DNA from: DAMCZI01 sp032095175
GTDB lineage: Bacteria; Bacillota; Clostridia; Clostridiales; Caloramatoraceae
DNA: 64,000 bases
Reading direction: 5' to 3'
Assembly (NCBI GenBank): GCA_032095175.1
Contig: DAMCZI010000004.1
Location: 124,001-188,000 of the forward strand
Within the stretch, counting starts at the first letter, position 1, and each line of letters starts with the position of its first letter. The position numbers and the translations under genes were made by a program. Positions 40,423 to 49,990 of this stretch are shown piece after piece. A model generated the notes under the pieces. That model saw only the letters and a list, made by a program, of their open reading frames with translations. It did not search any database and was not told the DNA's origin.

Positions 40423-42042
40423 ATGAAGAATTTTTTTAATTACTCTAGTCAGTTTTTAAGAAAATATCGAAGCGCTTTTTTGAAAAGCTTAACCTATGTA
40501 TTGCTGCTTACAGGATTACAAGTTTTACTTCCTGTTTCACTCCGATGGTTTATTAGAGAAGTGGAGACAAAACAGACCTTTTCCTATTTAGCCCTTGGTA
40601 TTTTTGCTTATGCTTGCTATTTATTAATGTCTAATTTGGCTGATGTAGGTTGGGCAATGTCCCTGAATAGACTCGGGGGAAGAATACTGCAAGGAATTCG
40701 TGAAGATTTATTTAGAACTATTTCTAAGGCGGATTACGAAGATTTGCTTAACATAGGGAAAGATAAACTGAAAAATATATTGTTTATGGATACCTTGAAT
40801 GTTTTTAGCTCCGTTGCCCATCTAAGCATTAAAATTATATCCAATATTATTCTTTTAATCGTTTTCTTAATTGTCTCATCCTATCTTAACCTGAAACTAA
40901 CAATGATTTTGTTTATTGCATCAGTTATTGGCTTTTTAATATCTTTTTTCTCTCGTAAAGCCATTACCAGTTCCTCTCGTCAAGTAAACGCAGAAATGAA
41001 GGCTGATAACCAAATGTTGAATGAATACATTGATTCCTTGGAGCTGGTTAAAACAAATAGCCTGGAGGAATATTTTTCACAAAAGAACAAAACAAGTTTA
41101 TGGCGATTTATCAATACATCAATTAGAGTTGATAAAAAACAGATTTTTCTTAAAAATTTAATCGCCCATTTCCATAAGTTAGTCTCCATTGGTCTGGTTG
41201 CTTATTTGTCCATGACTACTTCAGGTGATTCTGCAGGCAATTTAGTTTTTTATTTATTTGTATCCGACATGGTTTTGACTAACAGCCAAGAAATCGAAAG
41301 CTCTATTTATTCACTGTTGAAGATGCTGCCATCCTTTGAAAATATCAATATGATACTGAATCTAAAACAGGATAGGAGAAATACAAAGATTGATTCAATC
41401 CAGACAATTGAGTTTCATAATGTGAATTTCTCCTATGCAGCTAACAGTGGCAAAATGGTTATTAAAAACTTCGCCTCTAGTTTTAAGTCCGGAGATATCC
41501 TTCGAATCTCAGGTAATAATGGTGGCGGTAAATCCACCTTTGTTAAATTAATGGTTGGACTTTTATATCCACAAAGTGGACAAATCCTATTGAATGGTAT
41601 CCCTCTTAATGAGATTGATGTTGATTGTTTAAAGCAGCAAATTGTCTACATAGATCAAGATGAAGTAATCTTAAACGATACCATTAAAAATTATATAGAA
41701 GCTATGGTAAAACAGTCAATTTCAGATTCCGAGCTTGAAGAACTTATGGAGCTTGTTCATTTTGACAACAGAATTACGGAAGTCAGTCAAAATGGCCACT
41801 CACTTTCTGGAGGTCAACGTAAAAAGTTGTTAATGATGAAGCTGCTCCTGCGATATAAGCTTGCATCAGTCATTATTTTAGATGAAATCGAGGCTGGGTT
41901 GGATGCCGAAACAAAGGATATTATTTTAAGACTTGAACAGGAAATACTCTCAAAGCAAAAGGACTGCATTATTTTTAAGATTAGCCATGAGACTAATAAA
42001 ACAGATTTTTATACAAATACTATTGAGCTCAATGTAATTTAA
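40423..42042 (+). CDS. ABC exporter, fused transmembrane and ATPase domains
   Basis: About 539 residues. The first 300 contain six membrane spans of an exporter half-transporter. The C-terminal ATPase has Walker A SGNNGGGKSTFVKL near residue 365, signature SLSGGQRKKLLMMK, and Walker B VIILDEIEAGLD. It should act as a homodimer exporting an unknown substrate, with a layout like peptide or lipid exporters but without a peptidase domain. The ATG at 40423 follows AAAGGAGCCCTCA; the ORF extends upstream without a ribosome site. It is plus-strand and isolated among minus-strand genes. Confidence 0.9.
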   Translation: MKNFFNYSSQFLRKYRSAFLKSLTYVLLLTGLQVLLPVSLRWFIREVETKQTFSYLALGIFAYACYLLMSNLADVGWAMSLNRLGGRILQGIREDLFRTISKADYEDLLNIGKDKLKNILFMDTLNVFSSVAHLSIKIISNIILLIVFLIVSSYLNLKLTMILFIASVIGFLISFFSRKAITSSSRQVNAEMKADNQMLNEYIDSLELVKTNSLEEYFSQKNKTSLWRFINTSIRVDKKQIFLKNLIAHFHKLVSIGLVAYLSMTTSGDSAGNLVFYLFVSDMVLTNSQEIESSIYSLLKMLPSFENINMILNLKQDRRNTKIDSIQTIEFHNVNFSYAANSGKMVIKNFASSFKSGDILRISGNNGGGKSTFVKLMVGLLYPQSGQILLNGIPLNEIDVDCLKQQIVYIDQDEVILNDTIKNYIEAMVKQSISDSELEELMELVHFDNRITEVSQNGHSLSGGQRKKLLMMKLLLRYKLASVIILDEIEAGLDAETKDIILRLEQEILSKQKDCIIFKISHETNKTDFYTNTIELNVI

Positions 42043-42052
42043 ATATAACGTT

Positions 42053-42112
42053 GGGGAGCCTCCATAAGTTTGGGCTGTGTAAATCACATATATGGAGACT
42101 CCCTTTGATTTA
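42053..42112 (+). terminator. Terminator of the ABC exporter gene
   Basis: GGGAGCCTCCATA and TATGGAGACTCCC form a 13-bp stem with one mismatch, followed by TTTGATTTATT. It also lies just 7 bp from the end of the convergent glucosaminidase gene. Confidence 0.75.
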
Positions 42113-42118
42113 TTACAT

Positions 42119-43042
42119 TTACTGCCTATTTTGTTTTTGTATCTGTGCATCATAATCAATAAGCTGAAGGTTGTTTTCTTGTATTAGGTTTATTACTGCT
42201 TCTGCATAGATCTTGTCACCGTTTTTATTTTCCTTTGTACTATATCCGGCTCTTTCTATTGCCTTTGCCTGCTCAAGGTAGTTTGAAGCCGAAAAAACGC
42301 CATTCCTCTTGTATCTTTTATTTACATATAGAAATTCTCCGTAATCCTTCAAAGACTTTGATTTACTATCATATGCCCTAAATTTAGCTACTATGGTTTT
42401 ATTATAAAACTCTCCTGTTTTCATTGATACACTTTTGCCATCCCAGCCTTTATCAGCCTTAATACCAAACAAGTTATTTGCCTTTACGCTAAGCTCTGAT
42501 TTTCCCCACCCAGACTCTAAAATAGCCTGTGATATAGTAATAGAAGGAAGTATTCCATACTTATTGTAAAGTTCTATTGCCTCTGGTTTTAGCTCATTGA
42601 TAAACTTCATCTGCGATTTATAGAAATTTAGATTTTGCCTCTTCAGTCCAACATACTCCAGTTCATTCAAATATTTATAGACCTTTTTCTTCTTATTTGA
42701 ATTAAAATCTAACTTTGTTAATACCTCATCCAAGGTCAATAATCTATACTTATTTTCTTTACTACTTTCAATAAACATCCTTGCAAGTTCTTTAGTCCCA
42801 TTTTTATCAAGCTTGGAAAAATCTCTTCCATATCTCACAGCGTCAATAACCGCAAGCTGCTGCCAGTTAATCTGGAGCTTTCCCTTACTTGCCTCATCTG
42901 CAGCATTAATATAGAATTTTACATTTTCCCTACTTATATGAATTTTATCATCCTTTAAAAATATATAACATAGCATGATAATAACAGCTAATATAATAAA
43001 ACATAAAGCTGTCCCCATAATTCTTTTGCGAAATTTTCTCAT
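42119..43042 (-). CDS. Membrane-anchored glucosaminidase (LytG/FlgJ-type)
   Basis: A 307-residue protein with an N-terminal basic stretch and one hydrophobic anchor (GTALCFIILAVIIMLCYIF). The C-terminal half (about 155-295) is an endo-beta-N-acetylglucosaminidase domain: PSITISQAILESGWGKSELS includes the catalytic glutamate, and NNLFGIKADKGW follows. It should cleave cell-wall peptidoglycan outside the membrane. The final codons are duplicated at 40121-40156. The ATG is at 43042 with a GGAGTAG site. Confidence 0.88.
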   Translation of the reverse strand: MRKFRKRIMGTALCFIILAVIIMLCYIFLKDDKIHISRENVKFYINAADEASKGKLQINWQQLAVIDAVRYGRDFSKLDKNGTKELARMFIESSKENKYRLLTLDEVLTKLDFNSNKKKKVYKYLNELEYVGLKRQNLNFYKSQMKFINELKPEAIELYNKYGILPSITISQAILESGWGKSELSVKANNLFGIKADKGWDGKSVSMKTGEFYNKTIVAKFRAYDSKSKSLKDYGEFLYVNKRYKRNGVFSASNYLEQAKAIERAGYSTKENKNGDKIYAEAVINLIQENNLQLIDYDAQIQKQNRQ

Positions 43043-43180
43043 TTAAACTACTCCTGATTTTTTATACTTTTACACGAGGCATGTCCCCTTCATCCCTATT
43101 TTTTCATAGGAATATTGTACTACCATTATGATGAGCAAAATAAGAACATTGTGTAAGAAACTTCCTGTAGATTATGCTTA

Positions 43181-43702
43181 TTAGCGAAGGTTAATCCAAT
43201 ATATTTGTTGTTCTTTACCTTCATGAAAATTTTCACCTGTTAATATACCACCACAACTCATCGCAGTCTGACTTGAAGCAATATTATATTTGTCACAGAT
43301 AATCATTACTTTTGGGATTTTCATATCTTTTGCAATTTCTAAAACAAGCAATAATTGCTGCTTACCATAACCTTTTTTTCGCTCAGTTGGACGAATGCCA
43401 TAACCTATTTGTCCTCCATGTTTTTCTAATTCATCAGTTAAAAAGTGACGGAGTTGAATAGTACCTATAATTCTATTATCCGATTTTCTTACAGAAAAGA
43501 ATGTGCTAGCATGAACATTATTGCGAAGTTTATCTTTCTCAATTGAAAGAACAATTTCAAGCCATTCATCAAAATCATTATAACAGGCTAGTCCACAACT
43601 ACCATTTATATTAGTTTCCTTAAAGTCCAAATACTCTTGTTTGTATTCCAGAATTTTTTCTTCTAAAACCTTTGATGGTCTTACTAAAATTAATTCACTC
43701 AA
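43181..43702 (-). CDS. GNAT acetyltransferase
   Basis: About 174 residues. RPTERKKGYGKQQLLL near residue 115 is the acetyl-CoA loop and NIASSQTAMSCGGILTGE the C-terminal part. The start is most likely the TTG at 43702, which follows GAGAGGTATTAAA and gives SELILVRPSKVLEEK; the longer ORF to 43750 has no ribosome site. It resembles acetyltransferases related to antibiotic or amino-acid N-acetylation, but the substrate is not determined. Confidence 0.85.
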   Translation of the reverse strand: MSELILVRPSKVLEEKILEYKQEYLDFKETNINGSCGLACYNDFDEWLEIVLSIEKDKLRNNVHASTFFSVRKSDNRIIGTIQLRHFLTDELEKHGGQIGYGIRPTERKKGYGKQQLLLVLEIAKDMKIPKVMIICDKYNIASSQTAMSCGGILTGENFHEGKEQQIYWINLR

Positions 43703-43816
43703 TTTAATACCTCTCAATATAAATAATCTGCAGTTGGCCTTATAATACAATTGTACATTAACTAAACCACCACATATTATACTAGTTTTGCTAAATTAGA
43801 TAAATTGAAATTTATT

Positions 43817-44017
43817 TTACTTTTTCTTTTTAGAATTATCATCAAGTTGAAGCTCTTTTATGATTTGATTTGTTTCTATATCATCGGCAGTTTCTTTTCC
43901 AATAATATCCTTGTATGCTTGTTTTATGCCATTTTTAACTGCCCATTTTATAATAAAATATAAAGCAATTAAAATAATTATTGCAGTACCACCACTGACA
44001 CCTAATTCTTCCCACAT
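43817..44017 (-). CDS. Small single-span membrane protein (DUF6019-like)
   Basis: A 66-residue protein: MWEELGVSGGTAIIILIALYF gives one membrane span, followed by an amphipathic stretch (WAVKNGIKQAYKDI) and a lysine-rich tail ending SKKKK. The ATG follows GGAGGTAATATT, a strong site, so it is likely translated. It resembles small uncharacterised clostridial proteins. The function is unknown. Confidence 0.65.
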   Translation of the reverse strand: MWEELGVSGGTAIIILIALYFIIKWAVKNGIKQAYKDIIGKETADDIETNQIIKELQLDDNSKKKK

Positions 44018-44052
44018 AATATTACCTCCTAATTTACAAATTGAAAATTAAA

Positions 44053-44574
44053 CTATTTCATTCTTTTAAGTGTTTCATCCAATGAAATACATTCTGCATA
44101 TCTACTATTCCACATAAATTCATTGTAGTATTTGTAACTTTGCTCTGCTGACATAAATTTATTATTAACTGTTGTATTTGCATATGCTGGCACTATAATA
44201 TTAAATCCATGTTCAAATCCACATTTTATAGTAGCATCAATACAATAATCTGTTTGAAGCCCTACAATGATTATGTCTCTTTCACCTTTACCTATTAAAT
44301 ATTCTAATAAGCCAGTTCCCTTAAAAGCACTATTAACCTCCTTATCAAATATTTTTTCTTCATTTGCTGGTTGAAATTTTTCATATATTTCAAAGCCATC
44401 AGTTCCTCTTGTTAATTCATTTCTTTGACCGTCATCATGACGTACATATATTACCTCAATATTATTTTTCCTAGCCTCATGTATTATTTCTTTAACATTA
44501 GATACAAACATATCAAATCTATATAATTTTTCGTTTGTTATTAACTTTTGTGTATCAATCACTAATAAAACCAT
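44053..44574 (-). CDS. Isochorismatase-family cysteine hydrolase
   Basis: A 173-residue protein. LLVIDTQKLI carries the catalytic aspartate, the lysine may be that in IFDKEVNSAFKGT, and IIVGLQTDYCIDATIKCGF contains the nucleophilic cysteine. Family members hydrolyse amides such as nicotinamide or other small substrates. It is flanked by small membrane-protein genes on the same strand with gaps of about 26-35 bp, so it may belong to a loose operon 45035 to 43817. Confidence 0.9.
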   Translation of the reverse strand: MVLLVIDTQKLITNEKLYRFDMFVSNVKEIIHEARKNNIEVIYVRHDDGQRNELTRGTDGFEIYEKFQPANEEKIFDKEVNSAFKGTGLLEYLIGKGERDIIIVGLQTDYCIDATIKCGFEHGFNIIVPAYANTTVNNKFMSAEQSYKYYNEFMWNSRYAECISLDETLKRMK

Positions 44575-44600
44575 TTTTATCTCCTTTTCAAATTGGAATT

Positions 44601-45035
44601 TTACTGTTTTTTCTTTGATTTTACAATATAAATTATAGTAGCTATCAATGCTGACAATATCAATATATGTAAAATAGTATGGTATATGTCAGGAATGTAT
44701 CTGCCCTTGATATCAAGCCAATGAATCGTTTTTGAAAAATACTTAATTTTGCCATCCACCGAACCCATAAAGCCACCGCCGAATATAGTGTACCATTCAT
44801 GGGAAATAAACTGTGTTATAAACCACATTGACAACCAGCCTGCTACAATCCATTTTCCTATTTTCTCCCTGAAAATAAACAATGCCAATGATATTAAATA
44901 GATTACAAAAAAAATACCGTCATCAGCATATGAACGAGTGACTAAGCATTTGTCACCGAAATAAACACCTGTCATATCTAGGAAAAACCAAACCAACAGT
45001 ACTATTTGAAATACCATACAATTTCTCTTTTTCAT
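44601..45035 (-). CDS. Hypothetical four-span membrane protein
   Basis: A 144-residue protein with about four hydrophobic segments (VFQIVLLVWFFLDMTGVYF, FFVIYLISLALFIF, IVAGWLSMWFITQFI, TILHILILSALIATIIYIV) and a lysine-rich C-terminus. It contains HEWYTIFGGGF between spans 3 and 4. I do not recognise the family. The gene is 26 bp upstream of the isochorismatase-family gene. Confidence 0.65.
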   Translation of the reverse strand: MKKRNCMVFQIVLLVWFFLDMTGVYFGDKCLVTRSYADDGIFFVIYLISLALFIFREKIGKWIVAGWLSMWFITQFISHEWYTIFGGGFMGSVDGKIKYFSKTIHWLDIKGRYIPDIYHTILHILILSALIATIIYIVKSKKKQ

Positions 45036-45092
45036 ATATTTGCAATCCCTTCAAATTTACTATTTTATTATTCAACATAAAATTCTAATTTG

Positions 45093-45626
45093 TCAGTCAG
45101 TATAAACTTCATTATATGGATTTAATAATGCATATACATAGGTATCCCAATATATAGGGCATCCTTTCTCATCTTGACGGAAAGAAACATTTTTTCTAAA
45201 ATGTGCTTCACGCATCATTCCAATATTCTCCATCAACTTCCATGAAGGTGTGTTTTGAGGAGCACATTCTGCATAAATTCTGTGAACACCTTGATTAAAC
45301 ATATAATCTATAACTGCTTTACTGGCACAACTTCCATATCCCTTATGTTGATAGTTCACATTTAATACATATCCCAGCTCTCTTGAATTAAAACTCCTAT
45401 TTCCTAAATAAATATTTCCAATGACTTTATGTTCTTTTTTTAGCTCAATTGCATAGAATTCATCACTTTGTGCTCTGAATTCAATCTCTTTCTTTGCTTT
45501 CTGGTAAGTGAAATCGGGATATGCCTCAAATTCAGCATTAACTCTCTGCAGCATATATTCACATAAATCCTTTTCATCCCTCAACTCAAAATTACGAATA
45601 ATTAATTCATCTGTCTCAATTCTCAT
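45093..45626 (-). CDS. RimJ/RimL-type GNAT acetyltransferase
   Basis: A 177-residue protein. MRIETDELIIRNFELRDEKDL at the start and LGYVLNVNYQHKGYGSCASKAV near residue 90 are typical of the ribosomal-protein-alanine acetyltransferase type, and ECAPQNTPSWKLMENIGM is the C-terminal signature. Acceptors in this group range from ribosomal proteins to antibiotics, so the substrate is open. The ATG follows AAGGAGAATATAAAA. Confidence 0.9.
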   Translation of the reverse strand: MRIETDELIIRNFELRDEKDLCEYMLQRVNAEFEAYPDFTYQKAKKEIEFRAQSDEFYAIELKKEHKVIGNIYLGNRSFNSRELGYVLNVNYQHKGYGSCASKAVIDYMFNQGVHRIYAECAPQNTPSWKLMENIGMMREAHFRKNVSFRQDEKGCPIYWDTYVYALLNPYNEVYTD

Positions 45627-45708
45627 TTTTATATTCTCCTTTAGCAGTAAAACCTGCTTCTCAAATTATTATTTATAGTCCATTAAAATTTCTTTATGTC
45701 CTATGAAT

Positions 45709-45848
45709 TGACATCCATATGAGTTATAACATTAAATAGCAATGCATTTTTTCATTGTTTTTCAATTGCCTTACATATACATTACTTTATTTTGAAAACC
45801 ACAATTTGTGAAATGGCAGCAAATAAGTTATAACTTATATGGATGCCA
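45709..45848. repeat. REP-like palindrome with widely spaced arms
   Basis: TGACATCCATATGAGTTATA and TATAACTTATATGGATGCCA (22-bp arms with few mismatches) are separated by about 96 bp. The GAGTTATAAC core and the TGRCA ends match the element at 15519-15604. The enclosed DNA has no gene. Confidence 0.65.
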
Positions 45849-45854
45849 CTTCCA

Positions 45855-46331
45855 TTAATCCTTATAAATTAGTTCAAATTCTTCAAATTCTATAAGCATG
45901 TCTTCCGAGAATTTCTTTCCTATATCTTTCAGCTCTCTTCTAAAAACATCAATGTGTACATCCTGCCAGTACTTTAAAGATTTATCCCCTTCACCTTCAA
46001 TTATTGCATATTCCTCTGTTACATCTTTAAACGGCAAAACAGTTACCTTTTTCGTTTGAATTATGCATTGTGCTATTCCCTGGTAGTTTGTAATTATACT
46101 TAGATCCCCAGCTTGAGACAATTCCTCTCCCTCTAATTCACATAAATAATGCAGCGAAGAAGTGCCTCTTTTAACTCCCTGCTTAACCAACTCTGCCAAT
46201 TCATGTGCATCCTTTTCATTATCACAAAAATACCAGGAGTCATAGTTTTTTTCAGTGCTCTTACTATCCTCTCCTATAGATTTCAAATAATCTTCCCACA
46301 TTTTTTTAACTGATTTATGCTCTTGTTCCAT
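45855..46331 (-). CDS. ASCH-domain protein
   Basis: A 158-residue protein of the ASCH/PUA-like superfamily: SSLHYLCELEGEELSQAGDLSIITN, IIQTKKVTVLPFKDVTEEYA and YWQDVHIDVFRREL are characteristic. The fold binds RNA or acts as a small amidohydrolase in some members. Here neither substrate nor partner is indicated. The ATG follows AAGGGGAATTATTT. Monocistronic. Confidence 0.85.
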   Translation of the reverse strand: MEQEHKSVKKMWEDYLKSIGEDSKSTEKNYDSWYFCDNEKDAHELAELVKQGVKRGTSSLHYLCELEGEELSQAGDLSIITNYQGIAQCIIQTKKVTVLPFKDVTEEYAIIEGEGDKSLKYWQDVHIDVFRRELKDIGKKFSEDMLIEFEEFELIYKD

Positions 46332-46528
46332 AAATAATTCCCCTTTATATTTGTTTTACCCAAATTTTAATATAACTAATAAAACTCTAATACAACCTAA
46401 TCATACACCAATTGTCTATAATATTAATAGTACTGAACTTCTTACTTCTTTCTTAATTTTTTCAGAATCCCATCGTATCATTTCTTCTATTGACTAAACC
46501 ATGTAAAAGTCAAAATAAATATGTAAAG

Positions 46529-46657
46529 CTAATACCACTTTATTTTATTAACCTTTATTCCTAAGTACTTTGCAAAAATAACATGACCAAGTTCATGTAC
46601 TACATTCTGCAAAATTATAAATACAATAAAGGCTATACAAAAAATCAGCCTCATCAT
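46529..46657 (-). pseudogene. Truncated M50 (site-2 protease-like) gene fragment
   Basis: A 42-codon ORF begins MMRLIFCIAFIVFIILQNVV, with a GGGGTGAACCTA site, and carries the zinc motif HELGH within VVHELGHVIFAKYLGIKV before a TAG. That is the N-terminal membrane span and active site of an M50-type protease, but everything downstream is missing. It lies in the 558-bp gap 46332-46889, which is otherwise without a gene. Confidence 0.6.
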
Positions 46658-46889
46658 TAGGTTCACCCCTATTATCAAAATAAAATTTTAGTATTATAAA
46701 ATAAAAAATAACCGATTTACAAAATCGTCGTTTATAATATATTCTACCAAAACATGTCTATTCCTTTTATTAACTTCACACCTCTTATATGCATTGACCA
46801 ACAATTTATCACATTGACACAGCTCAAATAAATATCTACAATGAAATTACTAATTTCGACATTTTTAAACAAAATGAGGGTGATGATTC

Positions 46890-48479
46890 TTGATTACTGT
46901 AAGACATATACTAAGTATGCCAGCCTTTAATGGTTTTGAAATAATAGCTGGGGAAGATGGGTTAAAACGAAGTGTGAGCTCTGTTTCAGTTATGGATGCT
47001 CCAGATATCCATAACTGGCTTAAGGGTGGAGAAATACTCCTAACCACTGGCTATATTATGAGAGATAATCCTCTTGAAATAGCTAATCTAATTAAAAACA
47101 TAAACAAAGCTGGTGCAGCAGCTCTATTCATAAAATTAAAGCGATTTATAGATATCCTGCCCCAGGAGATTATTGATCTTGCTAATAGGCTGGATTTCCC
47201 ACTTGTATCCTTGCCAATTAACTGTGCATTTACAGATGTAATAAACCCAGCATTGTCCTATATTATTAACGAACAGACAAAAAAGCTTCAGCATTCAGAA
47301 AAAATTCATAAATCCTTTACTCAGCTTGTTATAAATGGAGGGGATACTCAGCAGATAATAGATACTCTATCAGATATTCTTCATAGAGATACAGCATTCT
47401 ATGACACCTACTTTAAAAAAATATTCCTATCCTGTAAGAATAAAGACTTTGAAGATTTTTTAAAAGATACGTCCTTAAATAAAATACTTGAACAGTATCC
47501 TCATTTTTCTATTAAAATAGATAATGTCACATATGGCTATATAGTACTCCAGGATAGTGGCACCTATAACTTCATGAAGGATTTTGATGAAATAGCAGTG
47601 GAACATGCAAGTACAGTTCTGAAGCTTGATATTCAAAAGAAAATATCGAATCAGCAAATTGAGTACAAATATCGCCATGAGTTTATTCAGGATTTAATAT
47701 TGAATAATATAAAATCTCTGGAGGAAGTTAATTTTAGAGCAAATCTATATGGATGGAGCTTTGATGAAGGTATCATAACATTAATAGTTGATATTGATAA
47801 TTTCAAGGCTCAATACCTAAATATTAAAAGCAATTATACATTAGAAAAAATGAGAGACAATATATTTGATATCTCTAAAAGTTTAATAACGAAGCATTTT
47901 AGTCAGACTATTTATGGGGAGTTAAGTGACAGCATTGTCTTCTTACTTAAGCCTAATGGACATTCCGAGGAAGCTTTCACAGCATCTGTTAGAAAAGTAT
48001 GTGAAAATATACGTATCTCAACTCTTGAAAAAACTAAATTTACTGTAACCATAGGAGTTGGAGGATATAAGGCCTCGGTAATGGATACCTATATTAGCTA
48101 TCAGGAAGCTCAAAAGGCAGTAAAGTTTGGAAGGATTTTGTACAATATAAACCGAACTGTATTTTACAGTGAACTTCGAATATACAGATTTTTAGAATCA
48201 ATATATAGTACAAAGGAATCAAAGGAATTTTGTAAATTTACACTTGGAAAGCTAAAGGAACACGATTTAAAATATCATTCCGATTTGCTAGGTACATTAC
48301 ATTGTATTGATCAAAATAACTGGAATCTTAAAGCTGCTTCCGAGGAGATGTTTATTCATTACAATACAATAAAGTACAGATATAAAAAAATATGTGAACT
48401 ATTGGGTTCAGATTTAAATTATTATGAAGAAAGACTTCAAATATCCCTTGCATTAAAATTGATTCAAATGGAGAATTAA
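46890..48479 (+). CDS. PucR-family transcriptional regulator
   Basis: A 529-residue regulator. The N-terminal PucR domain (VRHILSMPAFNGFEIIAGEDG, GGEILLTTGYIM, about 1-120) is followed by a middle GGDEF-like region (about 290-410, FTVTIGVGGYKASVMDTYISYQEA) and a C-terminal PucR helix-turn-helix (WNLKAASEEMFIHYNTIKYRYKKI). Members control purine or other nitrogen-compound catabolism. The start is a TTG after GAGGGTGATGATTC. It precedes the amidohydrolase, M20 hydrolase and permease genes on the same strand and probably senses their substrate. Confidence 0.88.
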   Translation: MITVRHILSMPAFNGFEIIAGEDGLKRSVSSVSVMDAPDIHNWLKGGEILLTTGYIMRDNPLEIANLIKNINKAGAAALFIKLKRFIDILPQEIIDLANRLDFPLVSLPINCAFTDVINPALSYIINEQTKKLQHSEKIHKSFTQLVINGGDTQQIIDTLSDILHRDTAFYDTYFKKIFLSCKNKDFEDFLKDTSLNKILEQYPHFSIKIDNVTYGYIVLQDSGTYNFMKDFDEIAVEHASTVLKLDIQKKISNQQIEYKYRHEFIQDLILNNIKSLEEVNFRANLYGWSFDEGIITLIVDIDNFKAQYLNIKSNYTLEKMRDNIFDISKSLITKHFSQTIYGELSDSIVFLLKPNGHSEEAFTASVRKVCENIRISTLEKTKFTVTIGVGGYKASVMDTYISYQEAQKAVKFGRILYNINRTVFYSELRIYRFLESIYSTKESKEFCKFTLGKLKEHDLKYHSDLLGTLHCIDQNNWNLKAASEEMFIHYNTIKYRYKKICELLGSDLNYYEERLQISLALKLIQMEN

Positions 48480-48489
48480 ACGCCATAGA

Positions 48490-48536
48490 CCAAATATTAG
48501 TTTGTACCTTACAGCTATTATTTGGCCTTATTTTTA
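48490..48536 (+). terminator. Terminator after the PucR gene
   Basis: CCAAATA and TATTTGG with internal pairing are followed by CCTTATTTTTATA. It separates the regulator from the amidohydrolase gene, which therefore needs its own promoter. Confidence 0.55.
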
Positions 48537-48608
48537 TACTTCAAGGACAAAGAACTGAGATAAGAACCGTAGTATATTGTAAATATAGAATAACAAGGGG
48601 GTTATAAA

Positions 48609-49961
48609 ATGTATAGAACAAAGGTTGGTTCATTACCAGACACATTATCAACAGTTAGAAACGGAAAAATGCACGACCCAATTGGAGCATTAAAGACAAC
48701 AGGAAGAACCGTTTTAAAGGGTGGAATGGTTGTTGATCCAAAAAACAAACTAGAAGCTGTTAAGGATATAGCAATATTCAACTCAAGAATACAAGAAGTA
48801 TCCGATAATATCACTCCTGAAAAGGGAGACATAGTTATAAACTGTGATGGTCTGCTTGTTGTTCCTGGACTTGTAGATATGCATCTTCATCTTGGGGATT
48901 TGTTTGAAGTAACTACAAGGCCTATACATTCAGCAGTAGAAGATGGAGTAGCTTTAGGATTATCCCCTGGAGCTGGGAACACCTTTATGGCACCTGCATT
49001 ACTTGGTGCAGAGATAGACAAGGGACTTCCAATGAATCTTGGTCTTTATCTTGGTGCAGTAAATGTTTTAGGTACTATGCTATCAGTTGAAGAGCTTATT
49101 AAGCTGTTCAAGGGTGAGCTTGATGAAGAAACTGCTCTTAACAAAATGACAAGAAATAGAATAACCTATCTAACAGCTCCACTGACTGTTGGTATTAAGG
49201 ATCACATGGGACATTTTATAATGTCAGATGAAAATATAGATAAAATTTTTGAGATAACATCAGCTGCAAAGCTTATCTATATGTCACATACACAGGACCC
49301 TGCACATGCTGAAAGACTCGTTTCACTATCAAAGGGAAGACCAATACACTTAGCCCACGCAAATGCTGCAGGCTGCGGAACTCATATGGATGCAGTTGAA
49401 GGTATGAAGGTTGTTGTTGACTTGTGTAAAAATGAAAATGTTTCAGGAGAGCTTGTAACTACAATGCTTAGAAAAGGCTTGGGAAGTAAAGAAGGTCTTC
49501 AGATGCCAAAGGCTGCACAGCAGGTTGCATATGATGCCTTGGAAAAAGGAATTATCAATATCCTAATATCCGATGGTCAAAATGATGCAACAATGAAGGG
49601 ATTCGGAGATACAAGGGATAACATACCAGCTATAATCGAACTTGCTGAAATGGGCGTTATGTCTCTTTCACAATCAGTTGCAGCAATGACCTATAACCCA
49701 GCCAAGCTAATAGCTGAAAGAACAGGCAATGACTGGTGGGTAAATGAAATTGGAAACCTTGGAGTAGGTGCACTTGCTAATATAACAATAATTGATAAGG
49801 CGGATAAGCTTGCAACCTATACCATAATTAACGGTGAGATAGCTTCCTTTGAAAACAGAGTTGTAAGAAGAGGCGAAGGAGCTGGCGGATGGGTAAGCAA
49901 ATATGGCATGGTAAAGAGAACAGGTGTTGGAGACCTTGCAGCATTTGCTTACAAACTATAA
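48609..49961 (+). CDS. Amidohydrolase (dihydroorotase/hydantoinase-like)
   Basis: A 450-residue metal-dependent hydrolase. PGLVDMHLHLGDLF is the HxH metal site, TVGIKDHMGH may supply the bridging lysine, and IYMSHTQDP, IHLAHANAAGCG and ILISDGQND give the remaining histidines and the aspartate, so all ligands of a binuclear site are plausible. LGVGALANITIIDKADK is the usual C-terminal beta segment. It should open a cyclic amide or release an acyl group. The ATG follows AAGGGGGTTATAA. First gene of a three-gene unit. Confidence 0.85.
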   Translation: MYRTKVGSLPDTLSTVRNGKMHDPIGALKTTGRTVLKGGMVVDPKNKLEAVKDIAIFNSRIQEVSDNITPEKGDIVINCDGLLVVPGLVDMHLHLGDLFEVTTRPIHSAVEDGVALGLSPGAGNTFMAPALLGAEIDKGLPMNLGLYLGAVNVLGTMLSVEELIKLFKGELDEETALNKMTRNRITYLTAPLTVGIKDHMGHFIMSDENIDKIFEITSAAKLIYMSHTQDPAHAERLVSLSKGRPIHLAHANAAGCGTHMDAVEGMKVVVDLCKNENVSGELVTTMLRKGLGSKEGLQMPKAAQQVAYDALEKGIINILISDGQNDATMKGFGDTRDNIPAIIELAEMGVMSLSQSVAAMTYNPAKLIAERTGNDWWVNEIGNLGVGALANITIIDKADKLATYTIINGEIASFENRVVRRGEGAGGWVSKYGMVKRTGVGDLAAFAYKL

Positions 49962-49990
49962 TCATTTCATCTTGGAAGGAGACACATTAA

